Assembly (NCBI RefSeq): GCF_001708505.1
Contig: NZ_CP015992.1
Span: 3,348,001-3,412,000, forward strand
Source of the DNA: Pseudomonas sp. TCU-HL1
Lineage (GTDB): Bacteria; Pseudomonadota; Gammaproteobacteria; Pseudomonadales; Pseudomonadaceae
Direction: 5' to 3'
DNA length: 64,000 nucleotides
Shown: piece after piece, positions 1 through 7,365 of the stretch
Layout: each line of letters opens with the position of its first letter
How positions within the stretch are numbered: the stretch's first letter is position 1
Program-made: the position numbers and the translations under genes
Notes under the pieces: generated by a model
What the model was told of the DNA's origin: nothing
The model's input: only the letters and a program-made list of their open reading frames with translations
Database searches by the model: none

Positions 1-1
1 C

Positions 2-646
2 GTGGTGGTGTTGCGCGCCATCATGATTGGCCTGGGCAGCGCCCTGGTGAAGGAGTTCGACTGGATTCTCTACGTGTTCGGCGCCTTCCTGCTGTTCACC
101 GGCGTGAAGATGCTTTTCTCCAGGGAAGAGTCTCATCCGGACCTCGCCAACAACCCGGTGCTCAAGTTCGTTCGCCGCCACATCCGCGTGACCGATGACC
201 TGCATGGCTCGCACTTCTTCGTACGCCTGAAGCAGGCTGGCGAAAGCAAGGCCCTGCTCTATGCCACCCCGCTGTTCCTGGCCCTGGTGCTGATCGAGCT
301 GGCTGACCTGGTGTTCGCGGTGGACAGCGTCCCGGCGATCTTCGCCATCACCCAGGACCCGTTCATCGTTTACACCTCGAATATCTTCGCCATCCTCGGC
401 CTGCGTGCCCTGTACTTCGCCCTGGCGGCCCTGATGCACCGCTTCGTGTACCTGAAGTACGCCCTGGCCCTGGTACTGATCTTCATCGGCGGCAAGATTT
501 TCCTGCACGGTTTCATTGGCAAGATTCCCCCGCTGCTGTCCCTTGGCGTAACCTTCAGCCTCCTTGCCGGCGGTGTGCTCCTGTCTCTGTTCAAGACCCG
601 CGACCGCCCGGCCCAACGCTCGGGAGACCTGGAGAAACATGGGTGA
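2..646 (+). CDS. TerC family integral membrane protein, 5' end missing
   Basis: The reading frame is open at the left edge, so this is the C-terminal 214 residues or so of a protein that begins outside the window. Five hydrophobic segments can be seen. The segment around ELADLVFAVDSVPA carries the acidic residues buried in a membrane helix that mark the TerC/Alx family (tellurium resistance, Mn or Ca ion handling at the inner membrane). The tail is short and basic with no CBS or CorC domain, so it is a plain TerC/Alx type. The stop overlaps the start of the next small gene, which suggests co-transcription. Substrate ion is not decidable from sequence. Any metal-responsive leader would lie upstream, outside the window. 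Confidence 0.85.
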   Translation: MVVLRAIMIGLGSALVKEFDWILYVFGAFLLFTGVKMLFSREESHPDLANNPVLKFVRRHIRVTDDLHGSHFFVRLKQAGESKALLYATPLFLALVLIELADLVFAVDSVPAIFAITQDPFIVYTSNIFAILGLRALYFALAALMHRFVYLKYALALVLIFIGGKIFLHGFIGKIPPLLSLGVTFSLLAGGVLLSLFKTRDRPAQRSGDLEKHG

Positions 647-815
647 AGTCCTTATCGAACCCTTCGAGAGAAATGGCCGTGTCCACTGGCGGGTACGCCT
701 GGGGCATCGCAGCCTGACCTTTCAGGAGGAACTTGCCGCCCGCGCCTTCGCTGCCCAGCTGCACCTGCGGATGGGCTGGTTGAAGGCCAGGAACCCGGCG
801 CCTGAGAAGGACTAG
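639..815 (+). CDS. small conserved-looking protein, 58 aa, unknown function
   Basis: ATG at 639 overlaps the stop of the TerC gene by 8 nt and has a GGAG ribosome site just upstream, so it looks translationally coupled. The 58-residue product is soluble, begins MGEVLIEPFERNGRVHWRVR and is rich in Arg and Leu. It has an N-terminal beta-like stretch followed by an amphipathic helix around QEELAARAFAAQLHLRMGW. No signal peptide or membrane segment. I do not recognise the family. A longer upstream start in the same frame (564) would lie inside the TerC coding region and lacks a ribosome site, so I chose 639. No further gene follows on this strand before 2360. Confidence 0.6.
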   Translation: MGEVLIEPFERNGRVHWRVRLGHRSLTFQEELAARAFAAQLHLRMGWLKARNPAPEKD

Positions 816-827
816 GTTCGACATGTG

Positions 828-902
828 GGTGGACATCGCTCTTCATGTCCACCAACGGATCGACCGCCACGTCGATGGTGGATGTAAAAAGCGACATCCG
901 CC
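828..902. repeat. pair of imperfect hairpin repeats (GGTGGAYAT class)
   Basis: Two hairpins stand side by side: GGTGGACAT/ATGTCCACC at 828-853 and GGTGGATGT/ACATCCGCC at 877-902. The second unit, with its AAAAAGCG loop, recurs at 9361-9388 and, more distantly, at 21690-21718. This is an interspersed palindromic repeat of the host genome, not a gene. Confidence 0.6.
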
Positions 903-936
903 CTACGAAACTACTCCACAGCAACCTCTGGCAAAT

Positions 937-968
937 GAAAAAGGCCCGCGATGCGGGCCTTCTTTTTT
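937..968. terminator. bidirectional intrinsic terminator
   Basis: Nine-bp perfect stem AAGGCCCGC/GCGGGCCTT with a 3-nt loop, flanked by A-run on the left and CTTTTTT on the right. It lies 10 nt beyond the stop of the leftward acyl-CoA dehydrogenase and can also end rightward transcripts from the TerC side. Confidence 0.85.
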
Positions 969-977
969 GGCTGGCGA

Positions 978-2207
978 TCAATGACCGCTGCGCAGCATTT
1001 CCTTGGGCACGTACTTGCCGATCTCGTACTTGCCGATGGCTGCGCGGTGAACCTCGTCCGGGCCGTCGGCCAGGCGCAGGGTGCGCTGCATGGCGTACAT
1101 GTAGGCCAGCGGGAAGTCGTTGGAAACACCGGCGCCGCCGTGGATCTGGATGGCGCGGTCGATCACCCGCAGGGCGACGTTGGGCGCCACGACCTTGATC
1201 TGTGCGATCTCGCTCTTGGCCACCTTGTTGCCCACGGTATCCATCATGTACGCCGCCTTCAGCGTCAGCAGGCGAGCCATGTCGATCTCCATCCGCGAGT
1301 CGGCGATCTTGTCGACGTTGCCGCCCAGGCGCGCCAGCGGCCTGCCGAATGCGGTACGGCTCACGGCGCGCTTGCACATCAGTTCCAGCGCACGCTCGGC
1401 CATGCCGATGGAGCGCATGCAGTGGTGGATTCGGCCCGGGCCAAGGCGCCCCTGGGCGATCTCGAAGCCGCGGCCTTCGCCCAGCAGCACGTTTTCGTAG
1501 GGCACCCGCACGTTCTCGAACACCACCTCGGCATGGCCGTGCGGTGCGTCGTCGTAACCGAATACCGGCAGCGGACGAAGGATCTTCACGCCGGGTGCGT
1601 CGGTCGGCACCAGGATCATCGAGTGCTGCTGGTGGCGCGGTGCGTCCGGGTTGGACAGGCCCATGAAGATCATCACCTTGCAGCGCGGATCGCAGGCGCC
1701 CGACGTCCACCACTTGCGGCCGTTGATCACCCACTCATCACCCTGGCGTACAGCGCGGGCTTCCATGTTGGTGGCGTCGGAGGACGCAACACCCGGCTCG
1801 GTCATGGCGAAGGCGGAACGGATCTCGCCACGCAGCAGCGGCTCCAGCCACTGGCGCTTCTGTTCTTCGTTGGCATAGCGCACCAGCACTTCCATGTTGC
1901 CGGTATCCGGCGCGGAGCAGTTGAACGGCTCCGGTCCCAGCAGGGAGCGACCCATGATTTCGGCCAGCGGAGCGTATTCCATGTTGGTCAGGCCGGCGCC
2001 GTATTCGGATTCCGGCAGGAACAGGTTCCACAACCCCTCAGCCTTCGCCTTGGCTTTCAGCTCTTCCATGATCGCGGTGGGCTGCCAGCGGTCGCCCTCG
2101 GCAACCTGCTGCTCGAATACCGGCTCGGCCGGATAGACATAGGCGTCCATGAATGCGGTGACGCGTTCACGCAGTTCCTGGACCTTCGGGGAATAGGCGA
2201 AATCCAT
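978..2207 (-). CDS. acyl-CoA dehydrogenase (ACAD10/11-like)
   Basis: 409-residue FAD-dependent acyl-CoA dehydrogenase. The N-terminal helical domain (about 1-130) is followed by the flavin/substrate motif FAMTEPGVASSDATN near 145, the beta-barrel middle domain with INGRKWWTSGA, and the C-terminal helical domain with QIHGGAGVSNDFPLA. The GACDPRC..IFMG segment and a C-terminal region typical of the ACAD10/11 branch separate it from classical short-chain enzymes. That branch is known for 2-methyl-branched or hydroxy-acyl substrates, so the substrate here is uncertain. It is divergent from a LysR regulator with 152 bp between them, a usual regulator/target layout. A bidirectional terminator follows. 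I recall the same pair as PA2550/PA2551 in P. aeruginosa. Confidence 0.88.
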   Translation of the reverse strand: MDFAYSPKVQELRERVTAFMDAYVYPAEPVFEQQVAEGDRWQPTAIMEELKAKAKAEGLWNLFLPESEYGAGLTNMEYAPLAEIMGRSLLGPEPFNCSAPDTGNMEVLVRYANEEQKRQWLEPLLRGEIRSAFAMTEPGVASSDATNMEARAVRQGDEWVINGRKWWTSGACDPRCKVMIFMGLSNPDAPRHQQHSMILVPTDAPGVKILRPLPVFGYDDAPHGHAEVVFENVRVPYENVLLGEGRGFEIAQGRLGPGRIHHCMRSIGMAERALELMCKRAVSRTAFGRPLARLGGNVDKIADSRMEIDMARLLTLKAAYMMDTVGNKVAKSEIAQIKVVAPNVALRVIDRAIQIHGGAGVSNDFPLAYMYAMQRTLRLADGPDEVHRAAIGKYEIGKYVPKEMLRSGH

Positions 2208-2307
2208 GCGGGGCTACCTTTTTGCGGGGCTGTTAGTGAGGTCTGGTAAGGATGCTAGAACAGGGCGTAAGATTTCCCTAGTCTATTTTCGGCATCTATG
2301 AACATTC

Positions 2308-2323
2308 ATCACCGATATATGAT
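2308..2323. promoter_or_regulatory. candidate LysR operator in divergent intergenic region
   Basis: The 152-bp gap between the leftward dehydrogenase and the rightward LysR gene contains ATCA-N8-TGAT centred on CGATATAT, a dyad of the size LysR proteins bind. Assignment rests on position and symmetry only. Confidence 0.3.
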
Positions 2324-2359
2324 CCGCTGATAAAAACAACTTCGAGGAGCACGCCCGGC

Positions 2360-3283
2360 ATGAATTTGAACAAGGTAGACCTCAACCTCTTCATCGTCTT
2401 CGACGCCATCTATACCGAGGCCAACCTGACCCGTGCCGGCCAGATCGTCGGCATCACCCAGCCTGCCGTCTCCAACGCCCTCGCCCGCCTGCGCGAGACC
2501 TTCAACGACCCGCTGTTCGTGCGGACCGCCCAGGGCATGGTGCCCACGCCCATGGCGCAGAACATCATCGGTCCGGTGCGCAATGCCCTCCAGCTGTTGC
2601 GCGTCTCGGTGCAGGAAAGCCGCACCTTCAACCCGTCGCAGGCGAACAAGACCTACCGCATCAGCATGACCGACCTCACCGAGACGGTGATCCTGCCGCC
2701 GCTGTTCCAGCGCCTGCGCCGCCTGGCGCCGACGGTGCAGATCGAAAGCTTCCTCGCCAAGCGCCGTGAAACCACCAAGGAGCTGGCCGCCGGCCGCCTG
2801 GACTTCGCCGTGGACGCCCCGCTCAACACCGACCCGCAGGTGCGCCACGTCAAGCTCATGGAAGACCGCTACGTCTGCGCAATGCGTCGAGGCCACCCGC
2901 TGGCCAAGGACAAGATCAGCCTGGACGAGTACCTGTCGCTGTCCCATATCCACATTTCCAGCCGCCGCAGCGGCCTGGGCTACGTGGACCTGTCGCTTGG
3001 CAAGATGGGCATTCAGCGCAAGGTGACCCTGCGCTCGCAGCACTACCTGATGGCCTCCACCGTATTGCACGGCACCGACCTGGCCATCACCGTCCCGGAA
3101 CGCTTCGCCCGCCGCCAGGACCTGCACTACGTGGACCTGCCGGTGCACGACGTGCCCTCCCTGGAAACCCACCTCTACTGGCACGAAAGCACCGACCAGG
3201 ACCCGGCCAACCGCTGGATGCGCGAGCAGATCATCGAGATCTGCCAGCAGGTGACGGCGCAGGAGCAGAAGGAAAGGGCGTGA
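2360..3283 (+). CDS. LysR-family transcriptional regulator
   Basis: 307-residue LysR regulator. The N-terminal winged helix (about 1-65) includes the recognition part GITQPAVSNALARLRETF; the C-terminal effector domain spans about 90-300. The form NLNKVDLNLFIVFDAIYTE is typical of the NodD/LeuO-like branch. ATG at 2360 is preceded by GAGGAG at good spacing. It is divergent from the acyl-CoA dehydrogenase at 978-2207, which it probably controls, and may also act on the leftward beta-oxidation operon beginning at 8985. The effector is unknown; an acyl-CoA or short carboxylic acid would fit. No membrane or signal sequence. Confidence 0.88.
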   Translation: MNLNKVDLNLFIVFDAIYTEANLTRAGQIVGITQPAVSNALARLRETFNDPLFVRTAQGMVPTPMAQNIIGPVRNALQLLRVSVQESRTFNPSQANKTYRISMTDLTETVILPPLFQRLRRLAPTVQIESFLAKRRETTKELAAGRLDFAVDAPLNTDPQVRHVKLMEDRYVCAMRRGHPLAKDKISLDEYLSLSHIHISSRRSGLGYVDLSLGKMGIQRKVTLRSQHYLMASTVLHGTDLAITVPERFARRQDLHYVDLPVHDVPSLETHLYWHESTDQDPANRWMREQIIEICQQVTAQEQKERA

Positions 3284-3290
3284 AGAACCT

Positions 3291-3386
3291 GTAGGGGCGA
3301 ATTCATTCGCCAAGGGCGGCGCAGCTGCCCCCTTCGGCATTGCAGGGCAGGTCTTCGACCTGCACGGCGATTGAAATCGCCCCTAC
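3291..3386. repeat. long palindromic repeat, GTAGGGGCGA class
   Basis: Begins GTAGGGGCGAATTCATTCGC and ends GATTGAAATCGCCCCTAC, so the outer arms pair imperfectly. Inner parts GGCAGCTGCC-like and GCAGGTC/GACCTGC form further stems. It fills the gap between two convergent genes. Related copies stand at 12694, 14653, 25539 and 27420. Confidence 0.75.
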
Positions 3387-3410
3387 AGTAAGTTCGCCCG
3401 ATCGATCCGT

Positions 3411-4184
3411 TCAGCCCTTGCCGAACTCCGGCTTGCGCTTCTCGATGAAGGCGCCCATGCCTTCCTTCTGATCCGGTGTGGCGAATACCGCCTGGAACAG
3501 TCGCCGCTCGAAGCGCAGCCCCTCCCCCAGTGAGCCTTCATCCACCCGGTTCACGCACTCCTTGAGCATCATCACCGCCGTGCGCGACTGCGCGGCGATG
3601 CGGCTGGCGCTGTCCGTGGCTTCCTCCAGCAACTCGGCCGCCGGCACTACCCGTGCCACCACGCCGCAGCGTTCGGCTTCGACGGCATCCATACTGCGTC
3701 CGCTCAGGAGCATGTCCATGGCCTTGGCGCGACCTACAAGCCGGGTCAGGCGCTGGACACCACCGGCCCCCGGAATCACCCCCAACTTCACTTCCGGCAG
3801 GCCGAAGCGTGCCGTGTCGGCGGCAATGATGAAGTCGCACATCAGCGCCAGCTCGAAACCACCGCCCAAGGCCTGGCCGGCCACGGCGGCGATGATCGGT
3901 TTGCGCCGCTGCGCCACGCGGTCCCAGCGACCGAGAAAGTCGTCGAGGTAGGTGCCGGGAAAGCACAGTTCGGCCATTTCCTTGACGTCCGCCCCTGCGG
4001 CGAAGGCCTTGGCGGAGCCGGTGATCAGCACGCAGCCGATGGCAGCGTCCCGCTCGAATCCGTCGAGCACCTGGTTCAGCTCATCGATGAGCTGGGTGTT
4101 GATGGCGTTCATGGCTTCTGGGCGATTGAGGGTGACCAGGCCGACAGCGCCGGCCTGCTCTACCAGCAGGGTCTGGTAGGTCAT
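3411..4184 (-). CDS. enoyl-CoA hydratase/isomerase
   Basis: 257-residue crotonase-fold protein. The oxyanion-hole segment AFAAGADVKEMAEL and the second loop ALGGGFELALMCD are present, as is the catalytic segment LPEVKLGVIPGAGGVQRL with the Glu that, with a Glu of the GGGFELA region, is expected of a true hydratase. It is the last gene of a five-gene leftward operon (synthetase, SDR, thiolase, dehydrogenase, hydratase) and would hydrate the enoyl-CoA made by the neighbouring acyl-CoA dehydrogenase. It closely resembles PaaF at 32324 but lies outside the phenylacetate block, so a role in branched or short-chain acyl-CoA breakdown is more likely. Start supported by AAGGA 8 nt upstream. Confidence 0.88.
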   Translation of the reverse strand: MTYQTLLVEQAGAVGLVTLNRPEAMNAINTQLIDELNQVLDGFERDAAIGCVLITGSAKAFAAGADVKEMAELCFPGTYLDDFLGRWDRVAQRRKPIIAAVAGQALGGGFELALMCDFIIAADTARFGLPEVKLGVIPGAGGVQRLTRLVGRAKAMDMLLSGRSMDAVEAERCGVVARVVPAAELLEEATDSASRIAAQSRTAVMMLKECVNRVDEGSLGEGLRFERRLFQAVFATPDQKEGMGAFIEKRKPEFGKG

Positions 4185-4236
4185 ATCGGTTTCCTTGAAT
4201 AGGGATGGGCAGACCTACGGCCTGCATTCGCGAAAA

Positions 4237-5364
4237 TCAGAGGCTGCGGGCGATCACCATCCGCTGCACATCCGAGGTGCCTTCGTAGATCTGGCACACC
4301 CGCACGTCACGGTAGATACGTTCCACCGGGAAGTCCTTCAGGTAGCCGTAGCCACCGAGGGTCTGGATGGCCGCCGAGCAGACCTTCTCGGCCATCTCCG
4401 AGGCGAACAGCTTGGCCATGGACGCTTCGGTCAGGCACGGCATGCCGGCTTCGCGCAGGCTGGCAGCGTGGTGGACCATCTGCCGCGCCACGGCGATCTG
4501 GGTCGCCATGTCGGCCAGGCGGAAAGACACAGCCTGGTGCTCGATGATCGGCTTGCCGAAGGTCTTGCGCTCGTGTGCGTAGTCGCGTGCCGCCTCGAAG
4601 GCCGCACGGGCCATGCCGACCGACTGCGCGGCGATACCGATGCGCCCGCCTTCCAGATTGGACAAGGCGATGCGATAGCCATCACCCTCCTCACCCAGGC
4701 GCAGGGACGCCGGAATGCGCACGTCATCCAGCTGGATCTGGCAGGTGTCCGAGGCATGCTGGCCGAGCTTCTCCTCCACCCGTACCACCTGGTAACCGGG
4801 GGTGTCGGTGGGGACGATGAAGGCGCTGATACCCTTCTTGCCAGCAGCCGGGTCGGTGACAGCGAAGACGATCACCATCCCCGCATGGCTGCCCGAGGTG
4901 ATGAACTGCTTGGCGCCGTTCAGCACGTAATGGTCGCCATCGCGGCGAGCGCGAGTGCGCAGGTCGCTGGCGTCGGAGCCGGCCTGCGGTTCGGTGAGGG
5001 CGAAGGCGCCGATCATCTCGCCCGTGGCCAGCGGACGCAGGAAGCGCTGCTTCTGCTCGTCGCTGCCGTACTTGAGGATGGGCATGCAACCCACTGAGTT
5101 GTGCACGCTCATGATGGTGGAGCAGGCGCCGTCACCGGCGGCGATTTCCTCCAGGGCCATGGCGTAGGCCAGGTGGCCGGTGGCCGCGCCGCCCCACTCT
5201 TCCGGCACCAGCATGCCGAGGAAGCCCAATTGGGCCATCTCGCGGATGGCCTCTGCGGGGAAGCGATGTTCGCGGTCCCGGTCGGCGGCGAACGGTTTCA
5301 GCCTTTCCTGGGCGAACTGCCGGGCCATGTCGCGGATCTGGATTTCGTCTTCGGAGGGAATCAT
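4237..5364 (-). CDS. short/branched-chain acyl-CoA dehydrogenase
   Basis: 375-residue acyl-CoA dehydrogenase with the three usual parts: N-terminal helices, beta domain with FALTEPQAGSDASDLRT and LNGAKQFITSGSHAG, and C-terminal helices with AIQTLGGYGYLKDFPVERIYRD. The catalytic base is expected in RIYEGTSDVQ-like sequence; QIYEGTSDVQRMV is seen near the end, giving the Glu at the position used by short and medium chain enzymes. I chose ATG 5364 because GGAG then sits 6 nt upstream; an ATG two codons earlier (5370) abuts that ribosome site. It follows the thiolase gene with 11 nt between, so one operon. The natural substrate could be 2-methylbutyryl-CoA or a similar short acyl-CoA. Confidence 0.9.
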   Translation of the reverse strand: MIPSEDEIQIRDMARQFAQERLKPFAADRDREHRFPAEAIREMAQLGFLGMLVPEEWGGAATGHLAYAMALEEIAAGDGACSTIMSVHNSVGCMPILKYGSDEQKQRFLRPLATGEMIGAFALTEPQAGSDASDLRTRARRDGDHYVLNGAKQFITSGSHAGMVIVFAVTDPAAGKKGISAFIVPTDTPGYQVVRVEEKLGQHASDTCQIQLDDVRIPASLRLGEEGDGYRIALSNLEGGRIGIAAQSVGMARAAFEAARDYAHERKTFGKPIIEHQAVSFRLADMATQIAVARQMVHHAASLREAGMPCLTEASMAKLFASEMAEKVCSAAIQTLGGYGYLKDFPVERIYRDVRVCQIYEGTSDVQRMVIARSL

Positions 5365-5375
5365 GGTCATCTCCT

Positions 5376-6569
5376 TCAGCGAATGAGTTCGATGGCCACT
5401 GCAGTGGCCTCGCCACCGCCGATGCACACCGAGGCAACGCCGCGCTTGAGCCCGTACTGGGTCAGGGCGTTGAGCAAGGTCACCAGCACGCGGGCACCGG
5501 AGGCGCCGATGGGGTGGCCCAGGGCGCAGGCGCCGCCGTGGACGTTGAGCTTGTCGTGGGAGATGTCCAGGTCACGCATGGCGACCATGGGGACCACGGC
5601 GAAGGCTTCGTTCACCTCGAACAGGTCCACCTCGTTCAGGCTCCAGCCGGTGCGGGCCAGCAGACGCTGGATGGAGCCTACCGGCGCGGTGGTGAAGAGG
5701 TTCGGCGCCTGGGCGAAGGACGCATGACCGGCGATGCGCGCCAGCGGAGTCAGGCCGCGCTTCTCCGCCTCGGACAGGCGCATCAGCAGCAAGGACGCCG
5801 CGCCATCGGAAATGGAACTGGAGTTGGCCGCAGTGACGGTACCGCCTTCGCGGAAGGCCGGCTTCAGGGTCGGAATCTTCTCCGGACGCGCCTTGGGTGG
5901 CTGTTCGTCCTGGCTGATGGACACCACCTCGCGGCCGGACTTGGCGTCCACCGCCACGATCTCGGCGGCAAAGCGGCCGTCGGCCATGGCCTTCTGCGCG
6001 CGGGTCAGGGAAGCGATGGCGAAGGCGTCCTGCTGCTCGCGGGTGAAGCCGTAGGCCTGCGCGCAATCTTCCGCAAAGGTGCCCATCAGGCGGCCCTTGT
6101 CGTAGGCGTCTTCCAGACCGTCGAGGAACATGTGGTCGAGCACCTTGCCGTGGCCCATGCGGTAGCCGGAGCGAGCGCGCTCCAGCAGGTAGGGCGCGTT
6201 GGACATGCTTTCCATGCCGCCAGCCAGCACCACCTCAGCGCTGCCGGCGTGCAGCAGGTCGTGGCCCAGCATCACAGCCTTCATGCCCGAACCGCACATC
6301 TTGTTCACCGTGGAGCAGACCACGCCGTGAGGCAGGCCGGCGCCGAGGGCAGCCTGTCGGGCCGGCGCCTGGCCCTGGCCGGCCTGCAGCACGCAGCCCA
6401 TGATGACTTCGTCCACGCTGTCGGCCTGGACCCTGGCGCGCTCCAGCGCGGCACGGTTGGCGGCGGCGCCGAGTTGTGCGGCGGTCATGTCCTTGAAGTC
6501 GCCGAGGAAGCCGCCCATAGGGGTGCGGACGGCGCTGACGATTACGATGGGATCGGTATTCTGGGTCAT
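5376..6569 (-). CDS. acetyl-CoA C-acyltransferase (thiolase)
   Basis: 397-residue thiolase II. The nucleophilic cysteine lies in VNKMCGSGMKAVM near residue 92, and the C-terminal part carries GGACALGHPIGASGAR (His) and the second active cysteine in VCIGGGEA. It would cleave a 3-ketoacyl-CoA in the last step of the operon's beta-oxidation spiral. ATG 6569 has AAGGAG at good distance; the upstream in-frame extension runs into the SDR gene and is not used. Placed between SDR and acyl-CoA dehydrogenase genes with gaps of about 10 nt. Confidence 0.9.
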   Translation of the reverse strand: MTQNTDPIVIVSAVRTPMGGFLGDFKDMTAAQLGAAANRAALERARVQADSVDEVIMGCVLQAGQGQAPARQAALGAGLPHGVVCSTVNKMCGSGMKAVMLGHDLLHAGSAEVVLAGGMESMSNAPYLLERARSGYRMGHGKVLDHMFLDGLEDAYDKGRLMGTFAEDCAQAYGFTREQQDAFAIASLTRAQKAMADGRFAAEIVAVDAKSGREVVSISQDEQPPKARPEKIPTLKPAFREGGTVTAANSSSISDGAASLLLMRLSEAEKRGLTPLARIAGHASFAQAPNLFTTAPVGSIQRLLARTGWSLNEVDLFEVNEAFAVVPMVAMRDLDISHDKLNVHGGACALGHPIGASGARVLVTLLNALTQYGLKRGVASVCIGGGEATAVAIELIR

Positions 6570-6579
6570 GGCGTTCTCC

Positions 6580-7347
6580 TTACTTGGCAGCCATGCGAAT
6601 GGCGCCATCGAGGCGAATGACTTCGCCATTGAGCATGGTGTTCTCGACAATATGGCAGACCAGCGCAGCGTACTCGGCGGGGCGACCGAGACGCGGCGGG
6701 AACGGCACGGCGGCACCGAGGGAGTCACGGACTTCCTGCGGCATGCCGGCCATCATCGGGGTTTCGAAGATGCCGGGGGCAATGCACATCACGCGAATGC
6801 CGTGCCGCGCCAGCTCGCGGGCGATCGGCAGGGTCATGCCGACCACGCCGCTCTTGGACGCGGAATAGGCGGCCTGGCCAATCTGGCCGTCGAAGGCGGC
6901 AACCGAGGCGGTGTTGATGATCACCCCGCGCTCGCCTTCGGCGTTCGGCTCGCCCTGGGCCATGGCCTCGGCGGCCAGGCGCAGCATGTTGAAACTGCCC
7001 ACCAGGTTGATGCTGATGGTCCGGGCGAAGCTGTCCAGGCCGTGGGCGCCATTGCGGCCGATAACCTTCTCGGCGGGCGCGACCCCAGCGCAATTGACCA
7101 GCCCGTGCAGTGCACCAAAGGCTTCCACTGCGGCGCTCACTGCGGCGCGGGCGTCTTCTTCACGGGTGATGTCGGCTTTCACGAAGCGAGCATTGGCACC
7201 CAGTTCTTCGACACGGGCCGCGCCAGCCTCGGCATTGATGTCCACCAGCACCACCTTGCCGCCCTGCCCCACAAGCTCACGAGCAGTGGCCAGGCCCAGG
7301 CCGGAGCTGCCGCCGGTCACCAGGAAAATGGAATTCTCGATACGCAC
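6580..7347 (-). CDS. short-chain dehydrogenase, 3-hydroxyacyl-CoA dehydrogenase type 2-like
   Basis: 255-residue SDR. NAD-binding TGGSSGLGLATA near residue 11, acidic VDIN after beta-2 (NAD rather than NADP preference), structural NCAGVAP, and catalytic Ser/Tyr/Lys in TASVAAFDGQIGQAAYSASKSG. The long insert after NLVGSFNMLRL and the motif PGIFETPMMAGMP match the HSD17B10 type, which oxidises 3-hydroxy-2-methylbutyryl-CoA in isoleucine breakdown. With a hydratase, thiolase and acyl-CoA dehydrogenase beside it, a role in oxidation of isoleucine-derived or other 2-methyl short acyl chains is the best guess. Confidence 0.88.
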   Translation of the reverse strand: MRIENSIFLVTGGSSGLGLATARELVGQGGKVVLVDINAEAGAARVEELGANARFVKADITREEDARAAVSAAVEAFGALHGLVNCAGVAPAEKVIGRNGAHGLDSFARTISINLVGSFNMLRLAAEAMAQGEPNAEGERGVIINTASVAAFDGQIGQAAYSASKSGVVGMTLPIARELARHGIRVMCIAPGIFETPMMAGMPQEVRDSLGAAVPFPPRLGRPAEYAALVCHIVENTMLNGEVIRLDGAIRMAAK

Positions 7348-7365
7348 GTTATCTACTCCTTCGGA

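Noticed and set aside
3411..4184. Assignment as paaF
   Set aside because: Similar in sequence to PaaF, but its operon is a general beta-oxidation set and a paaF in the proper setting exists at 32324.
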